From Vibrio cortegadensis (GTDB lineage Bacteria; Pseudomonadota; Gammaproteobacteria; Enterobacterales; Vibrionaceae), in NCBI RefSeq assembly GCF_024347395.1, contig NZ_AP025472.1, positions 1,302,001 to 1,366,000 on the forward strand: a stretch of DNA of 64,000 nucleotides, in the 5' to 3' direction. The translations under genes were made by a program, and so were the position numbers. The notes below the pieces were generated by a model. The model had not been told where the DNA came from. It searched no databases and saw only the letters and a program-made list of their open reading frames with translations. Shown in pieces: positions 34,335 through 42,089 of the stretch (positions are counted from its first letter, which is position 1; the number at the start of each line of letters is the position of its first letter).

Positions 34335-34366
34335 AATAGTTAATTTTTGACGCTATTTTTATCCCA
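34335..34366 (+). terminator. Hairpin with T run at the IS110 end
   Basis: GCGTCAA and TTGACGC arms around TAGTTAATT are followed by TATTTTTAT. Read on the plus strand it could stop transcripts arriving from upstream cassettes; it also overlaps the transposase stop region. The same hairpin is in all three copies. Confidence 0.45.
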
Positions 34367-35296
34367 CATCACACCGTCTCTCAGCATTGAATTTAAAATC
34401 ACAACCATCTTCCTCATACAAGCAACTATCGCTACTTTTTTTGGTTTTCCTGCTGCAAGTAATCGTTCATAAATTGCCTTGAAAACTGGGTTACACTGAA
34501 TAGTTGACATCATCGCCATATACATAACGGTCCTAACTTGAGCTCGCCCTCCTTGTATCATCCGTTTGCCTTTGAAGCGGCCGCTCTCTCTTGTTATTGG
34601 TGCGACACCAATGAGCGAAGATGCTTGTTTATTGGAGATAAACCCTAATTCGGGCACATTGCTAATTAAGGAGGCCGCAAGGACCTTACCCACGCCAGGC
34701 ATGCTTTGGAGAATCGCATTCTTGGCTTGATACTCAGGACAGCTATCAATCAGTTTCGCTATCTTTGCTTCAACTTTTTCTATCTGATTCTTCAGAGCGG
34801 TAAGGATAGGAGTAATGGTTGATGAGATATTCTTTGGTAATATTTGTAGCCGATTTCTTTCCATGGTTTGCATGGTGAGTAGCTGGTTGCGCCTTGCGAC
34901 TAAGTCACTCATAAGGCGAATGTTTTCGCTTTTCAGTTTGGTGAGTTCGGGTTGCATACGTTCAGCATAATGTGCAATAAGAGCAGCATCTAATCGGTCG
35001 TTTTTAGCTCGTTGTCCAGTGGCACCTGCGAACTTTTTAATACGCAACGGATTAGCAATCACATAAGGTAATTTGGCTTTATCGCATTCGAGTATGAAGG
35101 GCATTTCTAATCGGCCAGTCGCTTCGATGACGATGCGCTGAGGTTTGTGTTTCTTAATGGTTTTGATGGCATCACGGATGCCTTTTTCGGTGTTTGGGAC
35201 AGTGAAGTAAATGTCGAGAGGGCGGATGTAAATATCTAATTGTGACTTGCCAGTATCAACGCCGACATTAATGTTTTGAAGTGTATTTGTATTCAT
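34340..35296 (-). CDS. IS110-family transposase (copy 2)
   Basis: A complete 318-residue DEDD recombinase. The RuvC-like N-terminal domain has D14 (VGVDTGKSQ), E58 (IVIEATG), D100 and D103 (KNDRLDAALIAHY). A coiled-coil linker lies around residues 115-185. The C-terminal Tnp_20 domain has a helix-hairpin-helix (QSMPGVGKVLAASL) and the serine motif ITRESGRFKG (Ser238), the likely nucleophile. Such enzymes insert at specific sites guided by an RNA from their own non-coding end. Confidence 0.93.
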   Translation of the reverse strand: MNTNTLQNINVGVDTGKSQLDIYIRPLDIYFTVPNTEKGIRDAIKTIKKHKPQRIVIEATGRLEMPFILECDKAKLPYVIANPLRIKKFAGATGQRAKNDRLDAALIAHYAERMQPELTKLKSENIRLMSDLVARRNQLLTMQTMERNRLQILPKNISSTITPILTALKNQIEKVEAKIAKLIDSCPEYQAKNAILQSMPGVGKVLAASLISNVPELGFISNKQASSLIGVAPITRESGRFKGKRMIQGGRAQVRTVMYMAMMSTIQCNPVFKAIYERLLAAGKPKKVAIVACMRKMVVILNSMLRDGVMWDKNSVKN

Positions 35297-35502
35297 AATA
35301 AGCTAACTCTTGCTTGCAAATGCGGGCTCGAGACCCAGAAGACTATTCGAGTGTGGTGCTTGGAGTTCTATCTGGCGTTCGAACTTGTTATCGGTCTCTC
35401 AATAGAGGAGCCATCATTTAATCGAACTACCAAATAGAAGAACTTTAGTTGCAGCTAAAGTCTGGGTCTCACCTTACCCGATTGGAGTGCCTATTATCCA
35501 TA
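35297..35502 (-). ncRNA. Candidate IS110 bridge RNA region, copy 2
   Basis: The 206-bp non-coding end lies 5' of the transposase, where IS110-group elements encode their bridge RNA. On the RNA strand it contains a 7-bp hairpin (ACTTTAG, loop of 6, CTAAAGT; 35442-35461). Next comes TTAAAT (35416-35421), which equals the attC bottom strand, and then ATAACAA (35385-35391), which equals the attC top strand across the insertion point. One match per target strand is what target guides of a bridge RNA should look like. Ends and folding are not established. Confidence 0.5.
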
Positions 35503-35639
35503 CAAACAATTTAAGAGTGACTCCTAACGCTTGGCGATTTCACTCCGGTTTGAATTTTGTGTTTACGGTGTAGTGGTTTAGCTTGGGTGTTATAGCGTTA
35601 TCGCACCTTAATTGGGCGTTATGTACTTGAGGCTTAAAT

Positions 35640-35999
35640 TTGAATTATCTTAATGGGATAGACTTGCAAGATTCTTTTGTACTCGGGTGGTCCCTGAGTG
35701 AAACAATGTTAGTAATTAATGTTGAGTTTAGTATTTGGCCTGACTCGCCATACTACGATTTACCTAAAAACAATGAATATACTTGCTATAAGGTTGGTTG
35801 CATAACTTTCTCCAATGTAATTCATATAACAGGCCTGTTAGAGCAAGAATTAGTTAAGAGCACGCAAGATATTGACGGTTCTATTGATTACGGAAATATC
35901 GATTATTTTGATGATAGTTGTCCAAAAATTAGGTTGATAGGCGAGTTTGGTGATGTGGTGCTGGAATGCTCAGGAGTACAGTTTCAAATACGTACATAA
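35640..35999 (+). CDS. Hypothetical protein (119 aa)
   Basis: TTG start with TGAGG 8 bases upstream. A beta-rich, acidic, soluble protein (SLSETMLVINVEFSIWPDSP and VVLECSGVQFQIRT strands) of a size and shape seen in small immunity-like proteins, but I cannot assign a family. The stop is the attC TAA. It now lies just right of IS110 copy 2. Confidence 0.58.
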   Translation: MNYLNGIDLQDSFVLGWSLSETMLVINVEFSIWPDSPYYDLPKNNEYTCYKVGCITFSNVIHITGLLEQELVKSTQDIDGSIDYGNIDYFDDSCPKIRLIGEFGDVVLECSGVQFQIRT

Positions 36000-36118
36000 C
36001 AAACAATTTAAGAGTGACTCCCAACGCTTGCCGATTTCACTCCGATTTGAATTTTGTGTTTACGGTGCAATGGTTTAGTTTGGGAGTTATAGCGTTGTCG
36101 CACCTTAATTGGGCGTTA
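35997..36118 (+). repeat. attC site 45 (family A)
   Basis: Family A site; GTACATAAC pairs with GTTATGTAC. Confidence 0.95.
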
Positions 36119-36155
36119 GTCGCTTTCTCGATCACAAGTATTAATGGAGTAATAT

Positions 36156-36515
36156 ATGAATGTACATGAAAAGCTAAATTACGTTGAATTTGGAGCAAAG
36201 GATCTAGCTGCAACGAAAGCTTTTTTCAGATCTGTCTTTGATTGGTCATTTGTTGATTATGGTCCTGAATATGCGGCATTTTCGAATCAAGGTTTAGATG
36301 GTGGATTTTTTAAGTCTGATGCTTGTAGTCAAACATCAACTGGCGGTGCACTTTTAGTTTTTTATAGTGCGGATATATCGGCAACTGAGAGTAAAGTACT
36401 AAAACATGGTGGTGCGGTTGTTCGACCAATTTTCGATTTCCCCGGGGGTTGCCGTTTTCATTTCGTTGAGCCAAGTGGTAACGAGTTTGCAGTGTGGTCT
36501 GAAACACGCGTCTAA
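36156..36515 (+). CDS. Glyoxalase/VOC-superfamily protein
   Basis: A 119-residue protein of the vicinal oxygen chelate fold, made of two beta-alpha-beta units: LNYVEFGAKDLAATKAFFRSVFDWSF and ALLVFYSADISATESKVLKHGG, ending FHFVEPSGNEFAVWSE. The terminal Glu (EFAVW) and a His or Glu in the first strand would bind metal, or the protein could be a ligand-binding relative. GGAG precedes the ATG. Confidence 0.88.
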   Translation: MNVHEKLNYVEFGAKDLAATKAFFRSVFDWSFVDYGPEYAAFSNQGLDGGFFKSDACSQTSTGGALLVFYSADISATESKVLKHGGAVVRPIFDFPGGCRFHFVEPSGNEFAVWSETRV

Positions 36516-36634
36516 CAAACAATTTAAGAGTGACTCCTAACGCTTAGCGATTTCACTCCGGTTTGAAATTTGTGTTTACGGTGCAATGGTTTAGTCTAGG
36601 TTTTATAGCGTTGTCGCACCTTAATTGGGCGTTA
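36513..36634 (+). repeat. attC site 46 (family A)
   Basis: Family A site with the CTTAGCGATTTCAC variant arm. Confidence 0.94.
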
Positions 36635-36653
36635 GAACTTACAGGAAAATTTG

Positions 36654-37046
36654 ATGATAGTGCATGAATGCGTATCTTTTTTGTTGATAGAACACGATAG
36701 TGTATTACTCGAAAAACGCAGCGAAACGAGAGAAACAGATGCGGGCGTAATTAATATCCCCGGTGGCCATATTGAAAGTGGTGAAAGCCAAGTCCAAACC
36801 TTGTTCCGTGAAGTTAACGAAGAATTGAATGTGAGCCCTAAATCTTACAAATACCTTTGTTCACTTTATCATCCAACTAGCGAGTTACAATTAATCCATT
36901 ACTATGTTGTTGATAATTGGACAGGCGAAATTTCAGCACAAGAGGCTGAGAGTGTGGATTGGTATCCGTTGTCGTCAGCTCCTGTTGGCATTGAAGCTGA
37001 TAGTTTGGCTCTTGCCGAGTATTCTAGAGTTGAGCGCTACCTTTAA
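36654..37046 (+). CDS. Nudix hydrolase (copy 2)
   Basis: Same protein as at 15596 except for SPKSY and a Glu near the C-terminus (SRVERYL). The Nudix box is unchanged. Followed here by the GNAT cassette. Confidence 0.9.
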   Translation: MIVHECVSFLLIEHDSVLLEKRSETRETDAGVINIPGGHIESGESQVQTLFREVNEELNVSPKSYKYLCSLYHPTSELQLIHYYVVDNWTGEISAQEAESVDWYPLSSAPVGIEADSLALAEYSRVERYL

Positions 37047-37055
37047 GTATCGTTC

Positions 37056-37177
37056 TAACAAACAATTTAAGAGTGACTCCTAACGCTTGCCAATTTCACT
37101 CCGATTTAAAATCTGTGTTTACGGTGCAATGGTTTAGCTTGGGTGTTACAGCGTTGTCGCACCTTAATTGGGCGTTA
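37056..37177 (+). repeat. attC site 47 (family A)
   Basis: Shares the TTGCCAATTTCAC and AAATCTGTG variants with attC 61, the site after Nudix copy 3. Confidence 0.94.
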
Positions 37178-37201
37178 TATGCTTTTAGGAAATAATCGAA
37201 T

Positions 37202-37636
37202 ATGAACAAGTTAGTATTCAGAGTTTGTGGTGAGAACAGTCCGTATTGGGCTGATCTAGAAAGGTTATTTCAAAGTGAATGGTCTGACTTTTTCTTCGTT
37301 GATACCTATAAACCTGAAGCTAATCTTCCTCCAGTTTTGGTTGCTTTGAGAAACAACGAAGTTATCGGTGGATTGGCTTATTCTCGTTTTAAAGAGCCAC
37401 ATGGAAGTTCAGATGTCATTTGGTTTAATGCTGTCTTTGTTTCGCCAGAGTTGCGCGGTCAGGGCATTGCTAGTGAGTTGATTAACCGAGGTGTTGAGCA
37501 AGTATCAGAAATGCTTCAAAGTCATCTGTATGCTTATACAAATGTCGCCCCGTTGTACCAGTCTCTAGGTTGGTCGGTGGTTGATATTGAAAGTGAGCCA
37601 AATCATAGCGTAATGAGTATCTCACTCAGGACTTAA
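37202..37636 (+). CDS. GNAT-family N-acetyltransferase (copy 2)
   Basis: 144 residues, near-identical to the gene at 3076, with CGENSP, GLAYSR, MLQSH and TNVAPL where copy 1 has CDENSP, GLDYSR, MLESH and TNDAPL. Ala and Val look like the ancestral choices, since copy 1 puts acidic residues at positions usually hydrophobic in GNAT strands. Confidence 0.88.
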   Translation: MNKLVFRVCGENSPYWADLERLFQSEWSDFFFVDTYKPEANLPPVLVALRNNEVIGGLAYSRFKEPHGSSDVIWFNAVFVSPELRGQGIASELINRGVEQVSEMLQSHLYAYTNVAPLYQSLGWSVVDIESEPNHSVMSISLRT

Positions 37637-37645
37637 CTACGCGTA

Positions 37646-37768
37646 TAACAAAGCGTTTAAGACGGATTCCCAACGCTTGGCGGCTTCAGTTCAAAGATAT
37701 GCATCAGTGTTTATGGCATAATGTCTTGAGTGCAGTGGTAGCGTTGTTCACCACTTAACGCGGCGTTA
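37646..37768 (+). repeat. attC site 48 (family B)
   Basis: Near copy of attC 3, matching the duplication of the GNAT cassette. Confidence 0.93.
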
Positions 37769-37800
37769 GCTTACTAGTCGATTTAATCAAGGAAGTCATT

Positions 37801-38268
37801 ATGGAAGATGTTCAAGAAAATCAGTATGAATTAGCGTCAAGATGGTCACGAATTGGCGCTGCAATTATCGATTCGCTCATTCTAAGTGTTGTGATGCTAC
37901 CTTTAGCTTATTTCACAGGCGGATTTGATGGTATAAGTCAGAACTCACCAGTTGAAGTTCCAATGACATACCAAGTATTAATGGCTGCTCTTGGGTTTGG
38001 GCTATATTGTGTTGTTAATTGGAAGTTTCTTTCTGAATCAGGTCAAACCGTAGGCAAGAAAATACTAAACATTAAGGTTGTATATACAGACAGCTCTCAA
38101 GCAACGGTTCAAGATTTAGTGTTTAAACGATATGCATTTCTTCTTTTTATCAGTTATATCCCTTGGATAGGTGGTCTGATTGGTATTATTAATCTTCTAA
38201 TGATCTTTGGTAAGCAAAGACGAGCTCTACACGATCGTATAGCGAATACAAAGGTGATCGTAAGCTAA
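37801..38268 (+). CDS. RDD-family membrane protein
   Basis: A 155-residue RDD protein: the RxxA-DS opening RIGAAIIDSLILSVV (residues about 17-31), a second helix in the middle (MAALGFGLYCVVNWKF), the SGQTVGKKILNIKVV motif and the final RALHDRIANTKVI. Three to four membrane helices are expected. Some RDD proteins act in ion transport; the role here is unknown. AAGGAAGT precedes the ATG; the stop is in the attC. Confidence 0.88.
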   Translation: MEDVQENQYELASRWSRIGAAIIDSLILSVVMLPLAYFTGGFDGISQNSPVEVPMTYQVLMAALGFGLYCVVNWKFLSESGQTVGKKILNIKVVYTDSSQATVQDLVFKRYAFLLFISYIPWIGGLIGIINLLMIFGKQRRALHDRIANTKVIVS

Positions 38269-38387
38269 CAAACAATTTAAGAGTGACTCCTAACGCTTGC
38301 CGATTTTACTTCGGTTTGAATTTTGTGTTTACGGCGTAATGGTTTAGTTTGGGTGTTATAGCGTTGTCGCACCTTAATTGGGCGTTA
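38266..38387 (+). repeat. attC site 49 (family A)
   Basis: Family A site; TAAGCTAAC pairs with GTTAGCTTA. Confidence 0.95.
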
Positions 38388-38416
38388 GCTGCATATGCAG
38401 TCCAATGTCCCATTTG

Positions 38417-38450
38417 TTGTACAACTCACAATATTGATTTATACTTGTAC
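38417..38450 (+). promoter_or_regulatory. Likely yefM-yoeB operator/promoter
   Basis: The palindrome TTGTACAA (38417-38424) and a half site TTGTAC (38445-38450) flank a TTATAC -10-like box. YefM is known to bind TGTACA-centred palindromes, so this is the probable autoregulated promoter. Confidence 0.6.
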
Positions 38451-38475
38451 TTTAAATTGAACATGTGAGGTCGTT

Positions 38476-38730
38476 ATGAGAATTGTCTCTTTCACAGAAG
38501 CTAGAAATGGTTTGAAAGCCGTTCTTGATGGTGTAGTTAATGATGCGGATGCAACAGTAATCACTCGTAGAGATTCTGAAGATGCGGTAGTAATGTCGCT
38601 GGATTATTACAATAGCTTAATGGAAACCATTTATTTAATGCGCTCTCCTGCTAATGCAGAGCATTTAAATAAATCTATCGCTCAATACAAAGCGGGTAAA
38701 GTAATACAGCGAGATATTTTCGATGAGTAA
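38476..38730 (+). CDS. yefM: YefM-type antitoxin (plus strand)
   Basis: An 84-residue Phd/YefM antitoxin: MRIVSFTEARNGLKAVLDGV and VMSLDYYNSLMETIYLMRSP form the DNA-binding domain, and the acidic tail masks the toxin. This is the only toxin-antitoxin pair in the window that runs with the array. It still has its own promoter. Confidence 0.93.
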   Translation: MRIVSFTEARNGLKAVLDGVVNDADATVITRRDSEDAVVMSLDYYNSLMETIYLMRSPANAEHLNKSIAQYKAGKVIQRDIFDE

Positions 38731-38986
38731 TCGTCTATTAGCTTGGACCGATGAGGCTTGGGATAGTTATGTTTATTGGCAGGGGCAGGATAAAAAAACG
38801 CTTAAGCGAATTAACAAGCTCATTAATGATGTTAAACGTTCGCCTTTTGATGGTATCGGTAAACCGGAGCCATTAAAGGAAAATTTAACAGGTTTTTGGT
38901 CTCGCCGAATTGATGATTCAAATCGTCTTGTTTATGCGATTGATGATGGAGTGATTACAATTATTTCGTGCAGATATCATTACTAA
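38723..38986 (+). CDS. yoeB: YoeB/Txe-type toxin (plus strand)
   Basis: An 87-residue YoeB toxin, a ribosome-dependent mRNA endonuclease. WTDEAWDSYVYWQGQDKKTLKRIN, the GKPEPLKENLTGFWSRRID loop and the C-terminal RYHY carry the catalytic Glu, Arg and His. Overlaps yefM by 8 bp. Confidence 0.94.
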   Translation: MSNRLLAWTDEAWDSYVYWQGQDKKTLKRINKLINDVKRSPFDGIGKPEPLKENLTGFWSRRIDDSNRLVYAIDDGVITIISCRYHY

Positions 38987-39008
38987 CCTGACAACATCGA
39001 CAGACAGC

Positions 39009-39130
39009 TAACAAACAATTTAAGAGTGACTCCTAACGCTTGCCGGTTTCACTCCGATTTGAATTTAGTGTTTACGGTGCAATGGTTTAGCTTGGTTTTT
39101 ATAGCGTTGTCGCACCTTAATTGGGCGTTA
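39009..39130 (+). repeat. attC site 50 (family A)
   Basis: Family A site; CAGCTAAC pairs with GTTAGCTG. Confidence 0.95.
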
Positions 39131-39196
39131 TGAATATTCAGTTTACATGCCCATAGGCAGATGCTCTTCGAAGTAAATAACAAGGAAATTTTAATC

Positions 39197-39802
39197 ATGA
39201 GAATAGCCTTAACCGGAGCTAGCTCGGTAGGGAAAACCTTTTTATCAGATCATTTGATGAGAAATGATGAGTTTAGTAAGCACATTAAAAAGTTTATTAC
39301 ACCTGATGCTAGGTCTATTTTGGATAGCATGGAATGTAAAAATACCGATCGAATGACTAGAGAAGATTTAAGAACTTTTCAACTAGCGTATTATAAAAAG
39401 AAAGCAGACTTGGAAAAAGGGGAGAGTAATTTCCTCACGGAAAGATCGTTTATAGACGTTGAATCGTATTGGAATGTTCGTGACACATTTGATATGCCAA
39501 TAAATATGCAAAAAATGATTTCAGCTAAATGCAAAGAGCACGCAGAAGGTTATGATTTCCATGTTTACCTTCCATTTGGTGTAGTACCGTTTGAGTCTGA
39601 TGGATATAGGTCCGAAGATCTTGAATTTCATAGGCGTGTAGATAGGAAAATCTTGTCACTTTTAAACGAATGGGACATCGACTATATCCGCCTGGATGAA
39701 TTAGATATCGAAGTGAGGGTGGATAATGTCATATCACGTATGGAAAATATTCATAACAAAGCGTTTAAGACGGATTCTCAACGCTCGGCATTTTCGGGTT
39801 GA
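39197..39802 (+). CDS. P-loop ATPase/kinase-like protein (AAA_28 type)
   Basis: A 201-residue protein with a Walker A loop GASSVGKTF (about residues 7-15) right after the first strand, as in NadR-like kinases and AAA_28 proteins. FLTERSFIDVESYW supplies a DE-like active-site strand, and YDFHVYLPFGVVPFESDGYR is the usual later strand with a lid. The frame runs into attC 51, which encodes the last 16 or so residues (NKAFKTDSQRSAFSG). AAGGAAAT lies before ATG 39197. Substrate unknown. Confidence 0.8.
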   Translation: MRIALTGASSVGKTFLSDHLMRNDEFSKHIKKFITPDARSILDSMECKNTDRMTREDLRTFQLAYYKKKADLEKGESNFLTERSFIDVESYWNVRDTFDMPINMQKMISAKCKEHAEGYDFHVYLPFGVVPFESDGYRSEDLEFHRRVDRKILSLLNEWDIDYIRLDELDIEVRVDNVISRMENIHNKAFKTDSQRSAFSG

Positions 39803-39870
39803 TTCTACTTTAGTGTTTACGGCACAACAGTTTAGGTAGGGTGCGTTGTTCACCACTTAACGCGGCGTTA
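39754..39870 (+). repeat. attC site 51 (family B, 117 bp)
   Basis: B-type site with a short right arm (GTAGGGTGCGTTGTTCACC). Its first 49 bp are also coding sequence for the preceding gene. Confidence 0.9.
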
Positions 39871-39903
39871 TGGCGCAGGGCAAAATTCAGCTAAGGGAAC
39901 TAG

Positions 39904-40386
39904 ATGAGTGAGAAAGTGAAAGTAGCCTTGAAGTGGTTGAAAGGACTTTTGGATGCAGAGAGCATTGAGTACCAAATTGTCGGTGGGCTAGCTGCAACTA
40001 TTCATGGTGGCAGCCGTGAAATTGCAGACATAGACCTTTATATCCACAACTCTGATGCAAATAAGCTCTTGGCTCACGTATCTCAATTCATATCTAAACC
40101 GTTAACTCGTTATACTGAATACGGTTGGGATTTAGAGTATTTCCAGTTGGTTTACCAAAATCAAAAAATTGAAATCGGTTTATCTCAAAATACCAAAATC
40201 CAATCGTCATTGGACGGTTCATGGCATCAACTAGAAATCGACTTTGCAAAGTCAGTTGTCAAAAGTTATCAAGGCATTGAATTACAGGTTATGCCAGCTT
40301 ATCAACTGGTAGAGTACAAACGAATATTGAGTAGGGAAGTAGACCTAATTGACATTCAGCAGCTAGCTTCAAGTTCAGCGCCATAA
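39904..40386 (+). CDS. Nucleotidyltransferase-fold protein (copy 1)
   Basis: A 160-residue protein with the nucleotidyltransferase signature YQIVGGLAATIHGG followed by IADIDLYI (about residues 22-47), where D43 and D45 would bind metal. Such small enzymes may transfer nucleotides to a partner, as in MNT- or AbiEii-type toxins. A sister gene at 41107 shares the first 100 residues closely and differs more after that. AAGGGA precedes the ATG. Confidence 0.8.
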   Translation: MSEKVKVALKWLKGLLDAESIEYQIVGGLAATIHGGSREIADIDLYIHNSDANKLLAHVSQFISKPLTRYTEYGWDLEYFQLVYQNQKIEIGLSQNTKIQSSLDGSWHQLEIDFAKSVVKSYQGIELQVMPAYQLVEYKRILSREVDLIDIQQLASSSAP

Positions 40387-40505
40387 CAAACAATTTAAGA
40401 GTGACTCCCAACACGTGGCGGCTTCACTCCGATTTGAGTTTTGTGTTTACGGCGCAATGGTTTAGCTTAGGTGTTATAGCGTTGTCGCACCTTAATTGGG
40501 CGTTA
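40384..40505 (+). repeat. attC site 52 (family A)
   Basis: Family A site with CCAACACGTGGC; GGCGCCATAAC-type flank pairs with GTTATGGCGC. Confidence 0.94.
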
Positions 40506-40951
40506 TATTGCATAAGATTCAAAGGGTTAAATTATCCGTTTATCTTTGTTCTGCGTCCGAACTACACACCTGTTCTTTTCATGAAAAATGCCATCAAAAT
40601 GACCATCGCACGTAGAAAGTTTGACTGTTAATTAGCTGCAACGTCACGCAAGTCTCCTCGTTAGTAAGTTTTGTTGGCTCTAGTTCATTTTGCGCGGTTT
40701 CTTTTTGGTGGGAACTTCATTGAAAATCGTGGCTTCAGCGCACTTTGCTGTCAGGTTACTCGCTCGAATTCTTTGCTATTCTGGCTCTTCGAATGACTCT
40801 AATTTCAGCTCATTTCGTTTCTTAGCCAAGTGCGTTTTGTTGTTTATGATTGAGTTTCGAACTATTCGTTTTACTTCTGAGTTCAGAACCAGTAGATTTG
40901 TAACCAATTCAGCACCTTGGCGCTAAACTTGGCTCTGTCGTGCGGGCAATA
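40506..40951 (+). other. ORF-less repeated cassette, copy 7
   Basis: Retains an open 78-codon plus-strand frame from 40690 with many amino-acid changes relative to copies 1 and 2, which does not look like protein-level selection. Its attC is family A. Confidence 0.78.
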
Positions 40952-41073
40952 TAACAAACAATTTAAGAGTGACTCCCAACGCGTGGCGAGTTTACTCCGG
41001 TTTGAAATTTGTGTTTACGGTGCAATGGTTTAGCTTGGGTGTTATAGCGTTGTCGCACCTTAATTGGGCGTTA
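40952..41073 (+). repeat. attC site 53 (family A)
   Basis: attC of ORF-less copy 7. Confidence 0.94.
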
Positions 41074-41106
41074 TGGCGCAGGGCAAAATTCAGCTAAGGG
41101 GACTAG

Positions 41107-41589
41107 GTGAGTGAGAAAGTGAAAGTAGCCTTGAAGTGGCTGAAAGGACTTTTGGATGCAGAGAGCATCGAGTACCAAATTGTCGGTGGACTAGCTGCAA
41201 CTATTCATGGTGGTAGCCGTGAAATTGCAGACATAGACCTTTATATCCACGACTCTGACGTAAATAAGCTCTTGGCTCACGTATCTCAATTCATATCTAA
41301 ACCGTTAACTCGTTATACTGAATACGGTTGGGATCTAGAGTATTTCCAGTTGGTTTACCAAAATCAAAAAATTGAAATCGGTTTATCTCAAAATACAAAG
41401 ATACAATCAGCTTTAGACGGCTCTTGGTATCCGCTTGAAATTGATTATTCAGCGTCAGTTGAAAAAGCCTATCAAGGCATCATATTGCCAGTAATCCCTG
41501 TTCATCACTTAATCGAGTACAAGCGTATTTTGGGTAGGGAAGTCGACCTAATTGACATACAAGAACTAACGTCGAGTTCAGCGCCATAA
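41107..41589 (+). CDS. Nucleotidyltransferase-fold protein (copy 2)
   Basis: GTG-started 160-residue relative of the gene at 39904. The catalytic half is almost unchanged (ADIDLYIHDSDVN), while residues about 105-145 diverge (SYQGIELQVMPAYQL there, AYQGIILPVIPVHHL here). That is a sign of gene conversion or selection on the partner-binding part. Only one ORF-less cassette separates the two. Confidence 0.8.
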   Translation: MSEKVKVALKWLKGLLDAESIEYQIVGGLAATIHGGSREIADIDLYIHDSDVNKLLAHVSQFISKPLTRYTEYGWDLEYFQLVYQNQKIEIGLSQNTKIQSALDGSWYPLEIDYSASVEKAYQGIILPVIPVHHLIEYKRILGREVDLIDIQELTSSSAP

Positions 41590-41709
41590 CAAAGCGTTTA
41601 AGACGGATTCCCAACGCTTGGCGGCTTCAGTTCAAAGATATGCATCAATGTTTATGGCATAATGTCTTGAGTGCAGTGGTAGCGTTGCTCACCACTTAAC
41701 GCGGCGTTA
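41587..41709 (+). repeat. attC site 54 (family B)
   Basis: 123-bp B site ending GCGGCGTTA; IS3 copy 4 starts 4 bp on. Confidence 0.93.
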
Positions 41710-41780
41710 TATTACCGAGTACCCCACGTTTAGTAGACACTTTACTAAGTTAGATCTAGGGTCTAATTGAGAGGTGATTT

Positions 41781-42089
41781 ATGGTTAAACATCGTAATCC
41801 AGCGTACACCGAAGAATTCCGCAAAGAAGCAGTTCGTCTGTCCGAGCTTCCAAGTCGCACAGCCGCATCCGTTGCGAAAGAATTGGGCGTCAGCGCCCAA
41901 CAGATTGCTAACTGGAAGCGTCAATTTAACCGCTTGTCTGATAAACAGTTTAACACCCTAGACGGTGTTGATTACTCCAAGAAAGAATCCGAAGAACTGC
42001 GAGCGCTTAAGCGCGAGAACAAGCGACTTAAAGATGAGATGGAATTCCTAAAGAAGGTCTCGGCGTACTTCGCGAAGCAGCAAGAGTGA
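41781..42089 (+). CDS. IS3-family transposase OrfA (copy 4)
   Basis: 102 residues, starting MVKHRN instead of MAKHRN; otherwise the copy 3 type. Confidence 0.9.
   Translation: MVKHRNPAYTEEFRKEAVRLSELPSRTAASVAKELGVSAQQIANWKRQFNRLSDKQFNTLDGVDYSKKESEELRALKRENKRLKDEMEFLKKVSAYFAKQQE

Larger units (their letters stand above)
34321..35502 (-). mobile_element. IS110-family insertion sequence, copy 2 (1,182 bp)
   Basis: Intact element with no terminal inverted repeats. A 20-bp left segment, the transposase gene on the minus strand, and a 206-bp non-coding end. Identical junctions to copies 1 and 3: TAACAA on the left, CAA then the rest of attC on the right. Confidence 0.93.
34315..35621 (+). repeat. 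attC site 44 (family A), split by IS110 copy 2
   Basis: TAACAA at 34315-34320, then the IS, then CAAACAATTTAAG from 35503 to the end at 35621. TTCACATAAC before it pairs with GTTATGTGAA at its cassette start. Confidence 0.9.
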
